Notes under the pieces: model-generated
Seen by the model: only the letters and a program-made list of their open reading frames with translations
What the model was told of the DNA's origin: nothing
Database searches by the model: none
Assembly: GCA_933228895.1 (NCBI GenBank)
Contig: OW121853.1
Location: 126,004,133 to 126,068,132, forward strand
DNA: 64,000 nt
Direction of reading: 5' to 3'
Source of the DNA: Platycnemis pennipes
Lineage: Eukaryota; Arthropoda; Insecta; Odonata; Platycnemididae
Part shown: piece by piece, positions 11,276 through 23,190 of the stretch
How positions within the stretch are numbered: position 1 is the stretch's first letter
Layout of the letters: every line of letters starts with the position of its first letter
Position numbers and translations under genes: made by a program

Positions 11276-12659
11276 ATGGCGACTGCTCAACAAGAAGCTT
11301 TCTGTGTTATCGAGTACGGTAGAAGTGAATCGGTGACAGTTGTTCAGCGTGCATTTCGAATCAAGTATGGTGTTCAACCTCCTGATAGGTGGTGTATCAA
11401 ATGTTGGTATAAACAATTCACAGAGAAAGGGTGTTTGTGCAAAGGGAAAAGTTCCGGACGGCCGCGAACGAGTGAAGAAAATGTTGGCCGCATTCAGGAA
11501 GCACTTGCTCGCAGTCCAAGAAAATCGACCCGCCGAGCTAGCAGAGAGCTGCAAATTCCACAACCGACCATTTGGAGAATCCTAAGGAAAAGGTTAGTAA
11601 TGAAACCTTATCGTATGAAATTGGTTCAAGCTCTATCTAAGGTGAAAAGAATCGAGTTCTGTGAGTTTGTCCTTCAGCAAATGGAAACAGATGACTTGCT
11701 CATTTCAAAGCTAGTGTTTAGCGATGAAGCTACATTTCACAAAAACGGGAGTCAATCGGCACAATGTCCATATATGGGGCACTGATAATCTACGGGAAAC
11801 AGTTCAGCATGAACGTGATTCACCTAAGGTGAACGTTTTCTGTGCCATTTCAGCCAATTAAGTTTTTGGTCCTTTTTTGTTTGAGGGTGCACCTGTAACT
11901 GGGCAAACATATCTGGAAATGTGGCAGAATTGGCTGTTCCTTCAACTCAAAGAAGAAGCACGTCAATTCATATTCCAGCAGGATGGGACACCACCCCATT
12001 GGCACTTATCTGTCCGTGCCTATTTGAACGAAAGGTACCCACAGCAATGGATCGGCCGCCAGGCAACTCGTGACAGAGCACTTCATCACTGGCCTCCAAG
12101 AAGCCCTGACCTCACCCCCTGTGATTTTTTTCTATTGGGGTATGTTAAAGACATGGTGTTTTGACCACCTCTACCAGCTAACATTGAGGAACTAAAAGAA
12201 CGAATAACTTCAGCTATCCAAACTGTTACGCCGGAGATGCTACAGAGAGTGTGGAACGAGTTCAAGAGGGGGATCGGGTTGGTGTGGTGGCTAGAGTACT
12301 GGCCTCCCGTCCCGAGGGCCCAGGTTCGATTCCAGGCAGTGGCGGATTTTTCAGTGGAAAACCGGTCCCCACTTGAGTGCCTAGTGGAGGGCATTTCAAG
12401 TACAGTACTCCGTCCGTCGGATGGGACGTTAAGCCGTGGTCCCCTTGGCGCCTTTCGTTAAGAGTAGGCTAATGCCGACGCCGGGTTTCTCTCCACCCTT
12501 CCTCCGTTCCCTATAAACTCCCATCATTACCCAATTACCCACCTATCCTATATGGCGCAAATGACCTCAGCTGTCGGTCGCCTCCCCTAAATAACCAACC
12601 AACCAACGAGTTCAAGTATCGAGTTGATGTAACTCAAGTGTCTGGAGGGGGTCATACTG
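11276..12659 (+). pseudogene. mariner transposase (DD41D), broken
   Basis: Starts MATAQQEAFCVIEYGRSESV with helix-turn-helix DNA-binding segments, then GRPRTSEENVGRIQEALARS. The catalytic block has VFSDEATFH, FIFQQDGTPPHW and WPPRSPDLTPCDFF. Counting residues gives 41 between the second and third aspartates, the spacing of the rosa-like DD41D group. Defects: a one-base frameshift near 11750, an in-frame TAA after CAISAN (about 11861), a TGA after KDMVF (about 12163), and a SINE dropped into the last codons. Not functional. Confidence 0.9.
12267..12604 (+). mobile_element. tRNA-derived SINE inside the mariner
   Basis: Flanked by a perfect 12-bp duplication AACGAGTTCAAG (12255-12266 and 12605-12616). 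The head has a B-box GGTTCGATTCC at 12323-12333 and an A-box-like stretch at about 12281-12300. The tail ends with AACC repeats. Removing it and one duplication rejoins the transposase frame from WNEFK to a YRVDV continuation, which dates the SINE after the mariner. Confidence 0.92.
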
Positions 12660-12821
12660 AACATCTATGAACTTGTTTTCTGCTGAAAAAAAACTTTGTC
12701 AGTACAACTTAAAAAAAACTTTGAAAGTAATCTTCCCATAGATTAATTACCCAAGGTTCCATCATGTTTCTTTGATTAAATACAGATTTTCGAAGTTGTG
12801 GTATTCTTTTTAATCACCCTG

Positions 12822-14492
12822 TATATCCATGTCAGGGTAATTAAAGGCTAACGTTTCCCCTCCAATGCCAGAGGCCTGTTCAAAGTGAAGTCATGCAACT
12901 CTCTCATATTCCCATGAAGACATGGATGTGGGAGAGGCTATGGGAAAGGACGTGGAGTGGTACAGAGTCCCCCGGAAATTAAACGGTTCCATTTTTCACT
13001 GAGTCTACATCCTTGATCCCCGTTAAAGTTGATCACGATTCTTTCTCCGTGGGATAACTCTCTGATGAGTCACATTCCAAAACACCTGTATTTGGCCAGG
13101 AGGGCAATATTAACTATACCGAGGATGTGTCCCTTGAAGGTCGTGTGATGGCAAGCATTGGTCCAGTCTGATTCCACTCTTTATGTTCTCTAATCCTTGA
13201 TGACGTGGCTTTCATCAAAAACCATGGTATTTACAATAGGTAGGGAAAATAAAAAAAATTGAGATAGCAGGAAACTGTTTAAGGTTCTGCACCTATAAAG
13301 TATTTCATTTAAATCAAACTATAAAGTGATCCATCCATGAAATGAAGAAATAATTGTTTATGTAGATTCCTACAGTATAATATACCCATGAGCCTCCACA
13401 ATGAGCTAGCAATGACTAGAAGTCTGTTTTAGTCAGAGTTATAAATCATTCACCAGAGAATTCAGTCAATATCATAAAGACATTAATACAAGCCAATAAA
13501 GCAATATTCTCTGAAATAGATTTATCTTTGTGAGACTTATGCAAGCAGTACAACATTCTCCACTGCATGAAGAATATTTTGAATACATTAAAAGCACAGA
13601 AAGTATCCGAAGAGAGAGTAGAAACAAGGCCAAAAAAGATATTCATTGCAAAGAGTTAATCAGATTCTTTTTACCAACTTATTAACACATTCAACCCAGA
13701 ATATTTCTAGTGTGCAATCATGAAAAACGGAAAGCGTTTTCTGCCACATTAATTTGGCCAGTTACTGAAATGTAATTTAAAATTAGTTAAAAATTTTTTT
13801 GAATAACAAAACTCGATAATTTATTAAAGACGCGAGTTCGCATCCTTCAGAGAGGTCTTCAGTGAGGTCATCAGAGAGGTCATTAACAGATGCGAATGCG
13901 CGTCGTTCGGTATCCTGGCAATGCACCTCGGATTCACATTCGCGTCCGTCCGGTTGAATGTGTTGAAGCTCTCATCAGTTACAACGAAATAGACCCTAGG
14001 TCGAATGAATTGCCTAGGTTGAACACATTTTGAAAAATGATGTAGGTTGCTATTATGTGATGTATGAAAAACAAAAGAATAAAAGTTCTGCATGTTCCTT
14101 GTCAGGGGAATATCTCCTACCATAACCTAAGAACATGTCCCAAATAAACCAAAAACCAGCACAACCAAGACTGGAACACTGATTTTTAAAATGTCATTTG
14201 TATTAATTTTTTGTATACACCAATTTTAGATTGAAGTAAAGTACATTTGAAACCAAGACATCTACAACATTGCTAAATAAAAGATAAGTATTCCAAAGGA
14301 AAAGCTACAGCCATTATAAAAATAAATTATTAAGATGATGATTGGGTGTAAATGAAGAGAAGAAAGGAGAGGATACATGCAGGGTACCATTCTTTCTACC
14401 CCCACCATGAATATTATGCTGGAAAAATGAAACTATGATTTTCAAAACCAAGTCATCAATACCCTGCTGACTGGAGAGAACCACTCCCTCAC
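12822..14492. other. Intron, nothing recognised
   Basis: No domain or repeat boundary recognised. Around 13840-13880 there is a short imperfect repeat of GAGGTC(A/T)TCAG(A/T)GA. Otherwise ordinary AT-rich intron. Confidence 0.5.
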
Positions 14493-14626
14493 CTGTAGGT
14501 TAGCCAGCGCCTTGTTCAACTTCTGAGGATCCACCGGCTGGGCCAAATTACTCTCTTTCCTGCCCTCCCTGGCCACAGTTCCACCAGGTGGCTCTGCCTT
14601 TACTCCGTGATTAAGACGAAAGATGC
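14493..14626 (-). CDS. LYST: LYST exon k (variable linker)
   Basis: 44 codons, GIFRLNHGVKAEPPGGTVAR through DPQKLNKALANLQ. This low-conservation linker falls where LYST proteins have a long serine-rich disordered stretch. Assignment rests on position between two well-matched exons, good splice sites (CTTTGCAG and CTACAG|GTGAGG), and the fact that it takes the single carried-over base from exon j and ends in phase 0. Confidence 0.72.
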
Positions 14627-14659
14627 CTGCAAAGTAAGGGTAATTCATCAAAGACTTAC

Positions 14660-14745
14660 AGTGGAAGCTCTATATAGCGAGAGCCCTTAGGAACTGAAAA
14701 ATCACCAGCTATATACAATTGTCGTTGTAACCGAAGGTAATTAAA
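14660..14745. repeat. Possible single terminus of a pogo-like element
   Basis: ACAGTGGAAGCTCTATATAG, followed by GAGAGCC and TCGTTGTAACCGAAGG, resembles one end of a pogo/Tigger-type element. No matching second end was found nearby. The rest of 14746-16681 shows nothing recognisable except an ATTTATATTTATATTTATA run at about 16280. Confidence 0.3.
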
Positions 14746-16681
14746 TAATCACCCCACAGCTTAATTTTGGGTTATTTTTTGTGAGTGGTGAAAATATTCT
14801 AATGAGATTACAATTAAAAATCAAATTTTCGAACATTTCATTTACCCATGATTACATCCACTTTCAATTACATCAAATTCTACGCTCTGTGTCATATGCT
14901 GGAATATAATAAGTCGAATTTTTACACTTTAGCCCTTGCCTCAGATGTGTGTACTGTACGACATGATAATTATATTGTCATTGCCCTGATTGTTTGGATG
15001 TGCCAATTACATATGTCATGATTGCAAGCAATGGCAATGCAACAAACTATTAACTGCAAAACCTTCGGAAATAAAAAAAAATCATATCTTCCACCTCTCC
15101 AAAAGTAGGTGAAAATGGTGAGTGATGGCTGCTAGATAAATAAAAGAAAGAGATGGAAAAAAATAAAAGAAAAAGATAGAAAAGGATGATTAAAAGGGAT
15201 TTAGTTCCATGCAAGCACCAGATTGCTACCTTCTCCAGGTTAGCATTGGAAATAAAGGAGAGAACAACCTTCATTTGCTGTAAGATTGCCTCCATTAAAA
15301 TGGTCTAAATTGTCTCTGACAACAGTTGACTTGGATTTGTCGGAATATTAGAGCCGATTAAAACCAACATTTACGAATGCAAAAGCATTAGTTATAAATT
15401 GTCCAAGACCACAATAATCATGCATGGAATACTATCTTGAATTTATGGAAACATGCCTATGACAAGTAAGTCCACAATTTCAAGCAATTGCAAGTTCAAA
15501 ATTGAATTTCATTGAGATAGGTACAGGAACTCAATATCTGCTCACGTACCAACATCTAGCAGCAGCATCAGGAACTATTTGATACGAATACCAATGGAAG
15601 GTGTGGGAGGATGACAAAAGAGCAATGAAATGCACAGACTTTTGAGAAATTAATATTTAATTAATAACGATGTATATGGGCATTTCGTGAATGGTCAAAA
15701 TGAACATTTGATCGTAAAAGTGGGTGGAAAAATTTACCGTTTGGCATTTAATGCTACAGAAAAGAGCAAGTGAGCACAAAATTTACCAGGTTGTTGTCCT
15801 CACTATTACTGATTTATTTTACATGTAAATCATAGGGTTTTAAATGGTTCGTCCAAATCCCTCGCTGTACAAAAGGCTGTACAAAAAGGATAACTAGGAC
15901 ATGACCACAGAAATTAAAATAAGAATTGTGAAAACCAGGGCTGCATTCACTTAGATGAAAAAGGTTCTTCGTAGAGAAAACTTCAGTATAGAACTTAAAA
16001 TCAGGCTCGTGAGATGCTATCTTCTCCATTTTGCTTAACAAGTAGAGAGTAACAGACACACATCACCTTGAAGCGCTTAAAACGTAGGTTTATAGACGCT
16101 TGCTTTGATTGAGCTGGATCAAGAGAGTGAGAATTTATCATTACAGCTTCTTCAGGTCTTAGCGATTAAAAGTAATCTTAGTTTTCTCAGGTTAGCTCCA
16201 TGTCAATGATGAGATAATCCAATGTTTCTTAACAAATGATTGTCGCTTTTTCAAGGGGAAAGTAAGTTAACAATGAAATTTATTTATATTTATATTTATA
16301 CTGCAACTTCAAAGCCAAGGAGCAGCATCTAAGAAATCAACTTAGAAATGATAACCAGACAGAGTCGGGTGGTTTTATCCATCATGCACTTACGGAGAGA
16401 GTGCAAAGGTCCCCAAAATGAAAGGTGAGCTATCCTGAACTGAAAATTCTTGCCTTAGCGCAAGATGCATCTCTAACAATAAGGATTAAAGACACGGGAG
16501 AATAGAAAGGGGGAGAAGCTTCAGGTTTTGCAATCCACTAAACATACTTCTAATAATTTCAAAGATTTTACAGTAAATTTAGTAGCTATCACTAACATAC
16601 TTTACTCATGTGAAAGCATGGGTGCCAATAAGTTCAAATGTGAAGTTGTCTCCGCACAATTCTCTCCCCACTGCTCCTCAC

Positions 16682-16973
16682 CTGAATTCATCACGGCTGA
16701 AGAATTGGCTGCCACCGCCGTCTGAGTGATTCTGGTTGGAGGGGTACTGCTGGCCGCCGGTGCCTTTGGCGAAGGCAGGAAGTAGAAGGAGGAACGGGCG
16801 TGCGACACAAAAGTGGCACTTGCTCGGTGCACCAGGACAAGGAAGTCTGAGAGGGAGACAATGTGGGAAAACTCAGGCGGAGCCCCCATGAGGGAGCGGA
16901 TCACCTCCACCAGCGAGTAGCACACCGATGGAGAGCTCAGGGTGCACGGAGAATCGTCGAGGAGGAAGCGCTC
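16682..16973 (-). CDS. LYST: LYST exon j
   Basis: Begins ERFLLDDSPCTLSSPSVCYS, then LVEVIRSLMGAPPEFSHIVS, LSDFLVLVHRASATFVSHAR and SSFYFL. Matches LYST 'REVCRSFVKIIAEVLGSPPD' and '[22 protein letters not shown]'. The alanine/proline-rich tail (PKAPAASSTPP) is the start of the variable region. Acceptor CTTTGCAG|GAG, donor TTCAG|GTGAGG; leaves one base. The 3' tail of a LINE lies only about 25 bp upstream of the acceptor. Confidence 0.9.
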
Positions 16974-16996
16974 CTGCAAAGACACACAAAAACATT

Positions 16997-18187
16997 AGAT
17001 AGATAGATATACAATTTATTTGCACTGGGACATCGTCCCTTAAGTACAACAAAGACATCAAAGTTCCGACAATTTCACAGAAAACACAGTGAATATACAA
17101 ATACATACAATACAAAGCGAATATACAACACATATCCATTTATGGAAAATATCCAATACACATAAAAATACACATATAACATACATCAATACAACACTGA
17201 ACAACAATATATAACTTTTAGTGAAAAACATACAATGAGACATAAATTGTGGGTATTACCATTATACAAATACATTTAAGGGAAAAAAGATAACTATTCA
17301 CCTAACAACACGTGAAATAAACTTTTTAAAGTGGAATACAGACTTCAGATTTTTTAATTCATCTGGTAGGGAGTTCCAGAGTTTTGCTTCGGCAACTTGG
17401 AAAGAGTTTTGAAAGGTTGCAGTGCGGTGACCTGGATAGTATATATATTGGGATGAGGATCTAGTTTCTATTGTTAGGGTAGATGGTGAGATGGGGATGA
17501 GGTTTAGGAGATATTCAGGTTGCTTGTTATGGAAAAGGGAGAAAAGGAATGTGGCCAGTAGGTACGTTCGACGTGAATTTGTTGAAAGCCATCCAAGTTG
17601 CCGGAGATACAGGGATATATGTTCATCACGCCGGAGATTGAATATGAATCTTACACATGAATTTAACGATCTCTGTAATTTTACATTCTGTTCAGAAGTA
17701 AAGTCGCTAAATACCAGGGAGCAGTAGTTTATATTAAGAAACACTAAAGTAGAGATAAGGTGCTTCCTTGTATGCATAGGAAGTAAATTTTTATTTAATT
17801 TTAATTTGTACAAAGTTTTACTAATCTTATTGGCAACATCAGAAATGTGTTCATTCCAGGATAGATGTTTGTTCACCGTGAGACCAAGATTTGTCACACA
17901 ATTTGAATAAGGAATAAAGGCATTTTCAAGTTTAACCTTTGGGATGCTGTCAAGTTTACTTGAGTTTAAGCAGGTTTTGCCCCCGACTAACATAGCTTAG
18001 TCTTAGTGTGGTTTAGAGCTAAAGAGTTTGTTTTTACCCAGTTTACAATTGCAGTAATATCTGTATTAACTTTAGCGGTCGCTTCTACCAGATTTTTAGG
18101 AGAACAATGATAATATATTTGTAAATCATCCACGTACAACATATAGTTACAATTTTTTATGCAACCTGGAAGATCAAGGACGTAAAT
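16997..18187 (-). mobile_element. 5'-truncated LINE (CR1/Jockey-like), degenerate
   Basis: Minus-strand coding. The 5' end holds a reverse transcriptase motif MLYVDDLQIYYH (about 18120-18150). After a frameshift at about 17995 the 231-residue frame 17298-17993 carries VKLENAFIPYSNCVTNLGLT, HLSWNEHISDVANKISK and LRQLGWLSTNSRRTYL. This is the standard C-terminal domain of Jockey/CR1-group reverse transcriptases. The 3' end is a TATCTATCTA run at about 17000. It lies just upstream of the acceptor of LYST exon j. Confidence 0.85.
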
Positions 18188-18189
18188 AA

Positions 18190-18335
18190 TAGCAGAGTTT
18201 CCACAAGGAAAAAATCCACTTTGACTGAGATTTGAACCCGAAACCCCGATTTCCAGCCAGGTACTCTTCCAATTGAGCTATCAAGGCTTCCTTCTCCCTT
18301 GTGGATCTATTGGGACCTCCTTAAAGGACAAGAGT
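18190..18335 (-). mobile_element. tRNA-derived SINE
   Basis: On the minus strand: CCTTGATAGCTCAATTGGAA (A-box TAGCTCAATTGG), then GGTTTCGGGTTCAAATCTCA (B-box GGTTCAAATC). The body and ends match the split copy at 1642-3300, including the paired AAGGGAGAAGG and CCACAAGG ends. It abuts the truncated 5' end of the LINE. Confidence 0.75.
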
Positions 18336-18899
18336 TTTTCTCTTTTGAAATACTGCTACTGTGCTTTTCAGCGGGTGAATCCTATAAGGTATTCGCTGCT
18401 AGTTTGCAATCCTTGAATTTGTCCAATTACACAAAAAAATACCATGGTGAGGAAGAGGACACTTTGGTGCACCCTTCTGGGTTCACTTGCACATAGGGAA
18501 CCAACAGAACCCACAACCACCGTCGAGACCAATATAAGATACAATGGGTGTTGCTAATAAATATCAAATGAAGCTCAGAAGAAAGGTAAAGCAATCAGCA
18601 TTATAGTGTCTACCATCTGTAAAATAACTTGACACACTTGAGTTTCAGGAGCTATAGCTTCCAAAAGAGGAAACCAACTGCAATGCTGTAAAATGTACGT
18701 GACAGAATGTTCATTTCTACGTTTCATGATGTTCATCAAGAATTTTGTCACTGTGGATACATTTACTTAATTTTGTTTGAAAAATGAACTGGTTTTCGAT
18801 CCTTACTATCTGATGACACACCTAAAAGTGCTTCCTCTTCTGTTACCTGCAGTCACATTAACTTCAGATTTCAACAAATAAGGTCTAAGGTCCTTATTA

Positions 18900-19625
18900 G
18901 GTGTCATAAGGTTCAATCTTGTTTCTTCTCAACTAGAGCATCCAGGAATGGGAGGCAATGGTCCTTTTCCTCTTCCACTGTGAAGGCAATGTAGGTGTTT
19001 TGTCCACTGAGGTGAAGCAGAAAATTGTGAACTTCATCCATACTACTTCCAATCCATGGTGGCAAATTACAAAGGTGTCATCAACGTACCTCATGAACAG
19101 TTTTGGTTTACTGTTGTCTTTGTATATACTGTTGTCTTGTATATACAGCTTTGCATTAGAAATCTTCCATGAACCAGCTTGCACTCTTCCTCCTTAAGGA
19201 TCTTTGGTTGCCCATTAAATCTCGGTGGTTTTGGTGCTGACTTGTTGATCCAATGTCGTTCTTCTGGTGGGATTGATGAGTGGCTGATGATGTACTCCAT
19301 TTCTAATTGTATATTAGTAGTAGGGCCCACTTTTACTCCTGAGTAGACGGCATCATCCAAAATGCTGTTAATTCTGTAGATGTAATCTTCTCTTTTCATC
19401 ATGACTGTTGCATTCTCTTTTTCAGCAGGTGTAATAAGAAGTTCATTGTTTCCCTGGAGTTCCTTCATAGATCTCCTCTCCGACAAAATTTTAGGATGTC
19501 AGGGACAATATCTGTGGGGTATACTTTATGGGTGGAAGAGAGACTCTTCCTTAGAACCATAAAATTTGTCCTCTCATCAAGAGTGGCCAAAGAAAGGCTC
19601 ACAATCTCATGGTCTTCGGGTACAG
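18900..19625 (-). pseudogene. Penelope-like element, reverse transcriptase fragment
   Basis: Minus-strand fragments: MKELQGNNELLITPAEKENA, TVMMKREDYIYRINSILDD, PKPPRFNGQPKILKEE, and after a frameshift FMRYVDDTFVICHHGLE. These are signature blocks of Penelope-like reverse transcriptases ('..ELLIxPADKGxATVxMxxxDY', 'P..YG.PKIHK', 'RYVDDxFVI'). The reading frame shifts near 19100. No GIY-YIG part is joined to it here. Confidence 0.85.
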
Positions 19626-20204
19626 TTGGGTAAAATCAATTAATTAAAGAGTGAGACACTCAAAGGAAATTTTTTCCTGATATTTCAGTGTTCCTCTGAG
19701 TGGTGGCCATTCATGCAGATGTTTGGAGGGGGCTGTGGAGAGGCCAATGAAGATAAACTAGGGTAGAGTGGGAAAAGAAGAAGGTAGACAATATTAAATA
19801 GTGGTGGCACAGGAAGGGGAGGGAAAAGCAATTGCTTGGGAAGAGGCTGTTGAGGTGATGAGGTTTGGGCAAGTTTTGCAACTAACCCAGTCGCAGGGAT
19901 GATTTGGAAAAGAATTTGGTGGATTTAAGACTAGCAGAGAGGAGAAGGGGTGGGACTAGGGATTGGAAATTTAAATCCAGAATCGATTTTCGATTAATCG
20001 ACTTTCAATTTTGGTTTTTAAAATCGATTTTATAAAAATTCGATTTTTTCCCCAAAATAATCGAAAAATCGAAATTGATATTTTCAAATATTAAAGTAAT
20101 TGTCCGCTGAAATACGGATGTGCTGTAACCAAATGCAAAATATGGGTTAATGAATGCACTAGGGAAAATTACTGAATACGGTTACATTTATTAATGCAAT
20201 ATAT

Positions 20205-21599
20205 TGTAACGGTCCGAGTCCGTTACAGGGCTTCCACTCCTACCTTTTCTGCACTCACCACCCCAAACCCCCTACCCCACTATCCCCGGCTCCTGCCCCG
20301 GCCTTTTGGCCAGGAATGTGGTTCAGCGTAAATGGTTTGCTTTATGGAGTGGCTTGCTCCCGCGGGTGTGTGAGTGTGTGACCTGGGAGGGGCTATTCGA
20401 CCCCGCTCCAGGTTTGAGGGAGTGTGTGTTAAAGTGGCCTGCCCCCAAGTGACGTGAAGCACCCGTCCTCCCAGTCACGTGACCCCCATCCCACCTCGAG
20501 GATTCGGGGATATAAGCGCGGGCGAAGCGCCGCTCGCGGTCTCTTGTCTGGTCTTCTTCGTTGATCCACGGTCTTCTTCATTGGTGAGCGACCGAAGTCT
20601 TCTTGTTATTCTTCGTGGATGAGAGACCAGAACATCATTGGAGAGATAGAGAGAGAGGACAGCCGGGCGAGTCTACTGGAAAGACTTGGGGAACGGACGC
20701 AAGTGAAGGAGCACGGACCGAAGGCTGCAGAGGACTGGCGGCGGCGTGAACGTGGATTCGATTGGCTACTCTTCGCGATTACTCTGTCGCGAAAGCTCGG
20801 GACAGCGCCTGGGCGACACAAGTGACTTCACCATCGTTTCACGCCTCATCCTCAAACACCAGCCTGCACCGGCCGTCGCGTAAGCCACTGTCGCCCCCCC
20901 CATCTTCGCCCATTGTTCTCCCTATTTCCCTCCCAGAACTGTCAGTTTAATTCACGACCGGCGAGCCCAACGTGCATCCATGAGCGTTGCGGGACCTTGG
21001 AGGCAACGCTCATTCCCATCGCCATATCATGAACCATGTAATGTAACTGTGATAGTCGGCCACGGAGCCGTCATTAATTTCTCATGTCAACCAGTGTCTA
21101 AAGGTTTTTTTTGTCGATTTTGTTTGCTCGGTCAGTAAATCTGGCCGGAGCCTATTGTTAAGGCTATATTTTTCTGTTTGCATCCCTTATCATTTCCATT
21201 TCATCATTTTCATTCCCATCCATTTCACTGTGTTTCATCCCTCATTAGTGTCATCGTATAGTGCTCATTTAATGTATTTTGGAGGGAGTTCGTGTCATCC
21301 ATTTAAGCACTAAAGTACTTAATTGCACCCAAGCCACGTGCGTGTATGTGTTTTTTTTTCTGTGCCTAATTGGCCATACTCCCACCCCCTCACTCCCAAC
21401 CTAACCCCCCTTCACGATCCATTTTATTCTAAATTTTTCATTTGTGGGTCCCCGTCACCCCCACATCGGCTGGGCACGTTGGGGTCCCCCTCGCGAGGGC
21501 CTTGCCCCCCCCGTTTTCGGGAGACGGTATGCCCACGTATGTGGACGTTTGTCCCGGCCCTACGACCGCGGCCACCGGCCGAGGGCCCGGACCGTCACA
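20205..21599. mobile_element. Probable solo LTR, 1.4 kb
   Basis: Begins TGTAACGGTCCG and ends CGGACCGTCACA: the TG...CA rule with 12-bp imperfect inverted ends. ATAT flanks both sides (20201-20204 and 21600-21603). It is GC-richer than its surroundings. It contains a GTCACGTGAC palindrome (about 20474) and a TATA-type box GGATATAAGCGCGG at about 20509-20521, followed by TTGTCTGGTCTTCTTCG. No coding domain. Could alternatively be a non-autonomous DNA element, but TG/CA ends with a 4-bp duplication favour an LTR. Confidence 0.65.
20509..20516 (+). promoter_or_regulatory. TATA-like box in the LTR
   Basis: GATATAAG lies within a GC-rich stretch of the probable LTR, about 300 bp from its left end and close to CTCTTGTCTGG, which could be the transcription start region. 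Position and context only; untested. Confidence 0.35.
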
Positions 21600-22505
21600 A
21601 TATTATTTTAAAGATATCAATAAGGCATGCAGGAAAGTAATAATCCATACAAGATACTTATATACATATAGGTAATATAACAAGCAAATTACATGTAATT
21701 TAGAGCAATAAGAATTGTATATTGAGAAGTGGCCATACCACAAAATGAAAAACAGAATATTATTTATTTCTTGTTTGAAAAGCCGTGGAACCAGTGTTTC
21801 TCAGGGACCTTAAAAAACTATCATATTTAAATGATTTCCTGATAATCGATTTCACACCTAAGTTGCAATTAACCCGACGTGAGAAAATAGTCGCTCACAC
21901 GGAAGGGAAAAGGCAACTATAGATAAATTCCTGCTGGCTACTTTGTTTATGTGGGGATATTCTCCATTAATCTCCTGCCATGCTTGTAGGGTTTGACTTG
22001 CGGTCGACTGGAGGGCGGTTTACGAACTGGCGCAGCTCGATTGGCATGCCACCAGCCCGATCCTGATCAGCGTAAGCTTCAACACCCCACACTAGTGAGT
22101 TGTGTGAAAGCAAGCCGAGCTTGGAGTATATAGTATCAAACCTTACCAATCTTCTGAACACTGAGCTCACCAGAAAATGCAGAGGCATTGCGGAAATATC
22201 TGTCTAGAGGTCCTAAAGTGTTACCGCGACTACCTGGACGAAAGGATCCTCCTGAAGAAACTGCTCGGCTTGGCAGTCTTAATCCTGCAGATGATGAGGG
22301 TGGTGAGAGCATTAACGATTGAACTGACGGAAATCGACGATGGAAACAAGCCTATGGACACAAATTTTCATTTACGGCATCTGCTTACTATTAAAAAAAT
22401 TTTGAAATTGACAAGCAAGACAATATTCTTTACTCAAGCCCTCAAGTATTTTCGTCTCGTCGTCCATCCTTAAAATGTTAATAGTAAACAAACATCCGGA
22501 CATTT

Positions 22506-22849
22506 TGACTATTTCTTTTTCAGGATTCATTCCGGGTTTATTTAAATAGTATTACAATATTTCGCTAGCTCTCCTGCTAGTTTCGTCAGGCTAATCAAAG
22601 AGGCTATGGAAATAACGAAAAGACCATCGAACATCAACAGTGAGGACGATTTTACTTTGGGGAACAATTTTAAACGGATTTTTTCAAATTCAAACATTCA
22701 GGCAACAATGGGGTCCACTCCTATACAATAGGACGACGAGCGAGGAAACGACAGATCAGATAACCTGACGAAACTAGCAGGAGGGCTACCGACATATTGT
22801 AATACTATTTAAATAAATGCGGAATGATTCCCAAAAAAAGAAATAGTCA
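22506..22849. mobile_element. Foldback MITE with about 85-bp inverted arms
   Basis: The left arm (22506-22590) TGACTATTTCTTTTTCAGGA..., through TTTATTTAAATAGTATTACA to CCTGCTAGTTTCGTCAGG, is repeated inverted at 22765-22849. It includes CCTGACGAAACTAGCAGGAG. Lies inside hAT element 1. Target duplication not clear. Confidence 0.85.
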
Positions 22850-22868
22850 ATAGTGCATCTGCGGAAGC

Positions 22869-23190
22869 CTACGAGTTAAACTTCCCAGCACTTACCTCAT
22901 CTAATCGTGATGATGGCGGAGGTAAGGGAAAGGCTGCTGTTGCTGCATCACTAGCCAGGTCCATTTCGTCGTCAGACTTATTATCATATTCACTGTTTGC
23001 CGTTCTCTTTCTTTTTGGTGCACTAACATAAACCTCAATCTTGTGCACCTTCTTCAAATGACTGATCTACTCTAGTACTAGTCGAGGCACAGTAAGTCAA
23101 GCTCAGTTGACACTTTGAACACTTAGCAAAGGATTTATTATTCATTGTTTGCTTGCTAAAATACTGCCAAACAGCACTTGGAGGAGCCAT
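22869..23190 (-). pseudogene. hAT transposase N-terminus (BED zinc finger remnant)
   Basis: Reads MAPPSAVWQYFSKQ, then AKCSKCQLSL, and after a frameshift HLKKVHK, followed by a basic/acidic stretch (APKRKRTANSEYDNKSDDEM). W-Y-F, CxxC and HxxxxH make up a BED-type finger, the usual start of hAT transposases. The frame is broken between the CxxC and the histidines, and no catalytic part remains. Confidence 0.75.

Larger units (their letters stand above)
11107..12821 (+). mobile_element. mariner-family transposon, DD41D type
   Basis: Terminal inverted repeats of about 38 bp start CAGGGTGATT(C)AAAAAGAATA at both ends, with one base missing at the right. TA flanks each side (11105-11106 and 12822-12823). 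It carries a transposase pseudogene on plus and a SINE at 12267-12604. It sits in the intron upstream of LYST exon l, opposite to that gene. Confidence 0.92.

Noticed and set aside
14660..16681. A complete second pogo/Tigger element
   Set aside because: Only one terminus-like stretch is visible; no inverted partner or TA-flanked right end was found.
18225..18300. tRNA gene on the minus strand
   Set aside because: A- and B-boxes are present but the cloverleaf has mismatches, and the sequence continues into a SINE body repeated elsewhere in the window.
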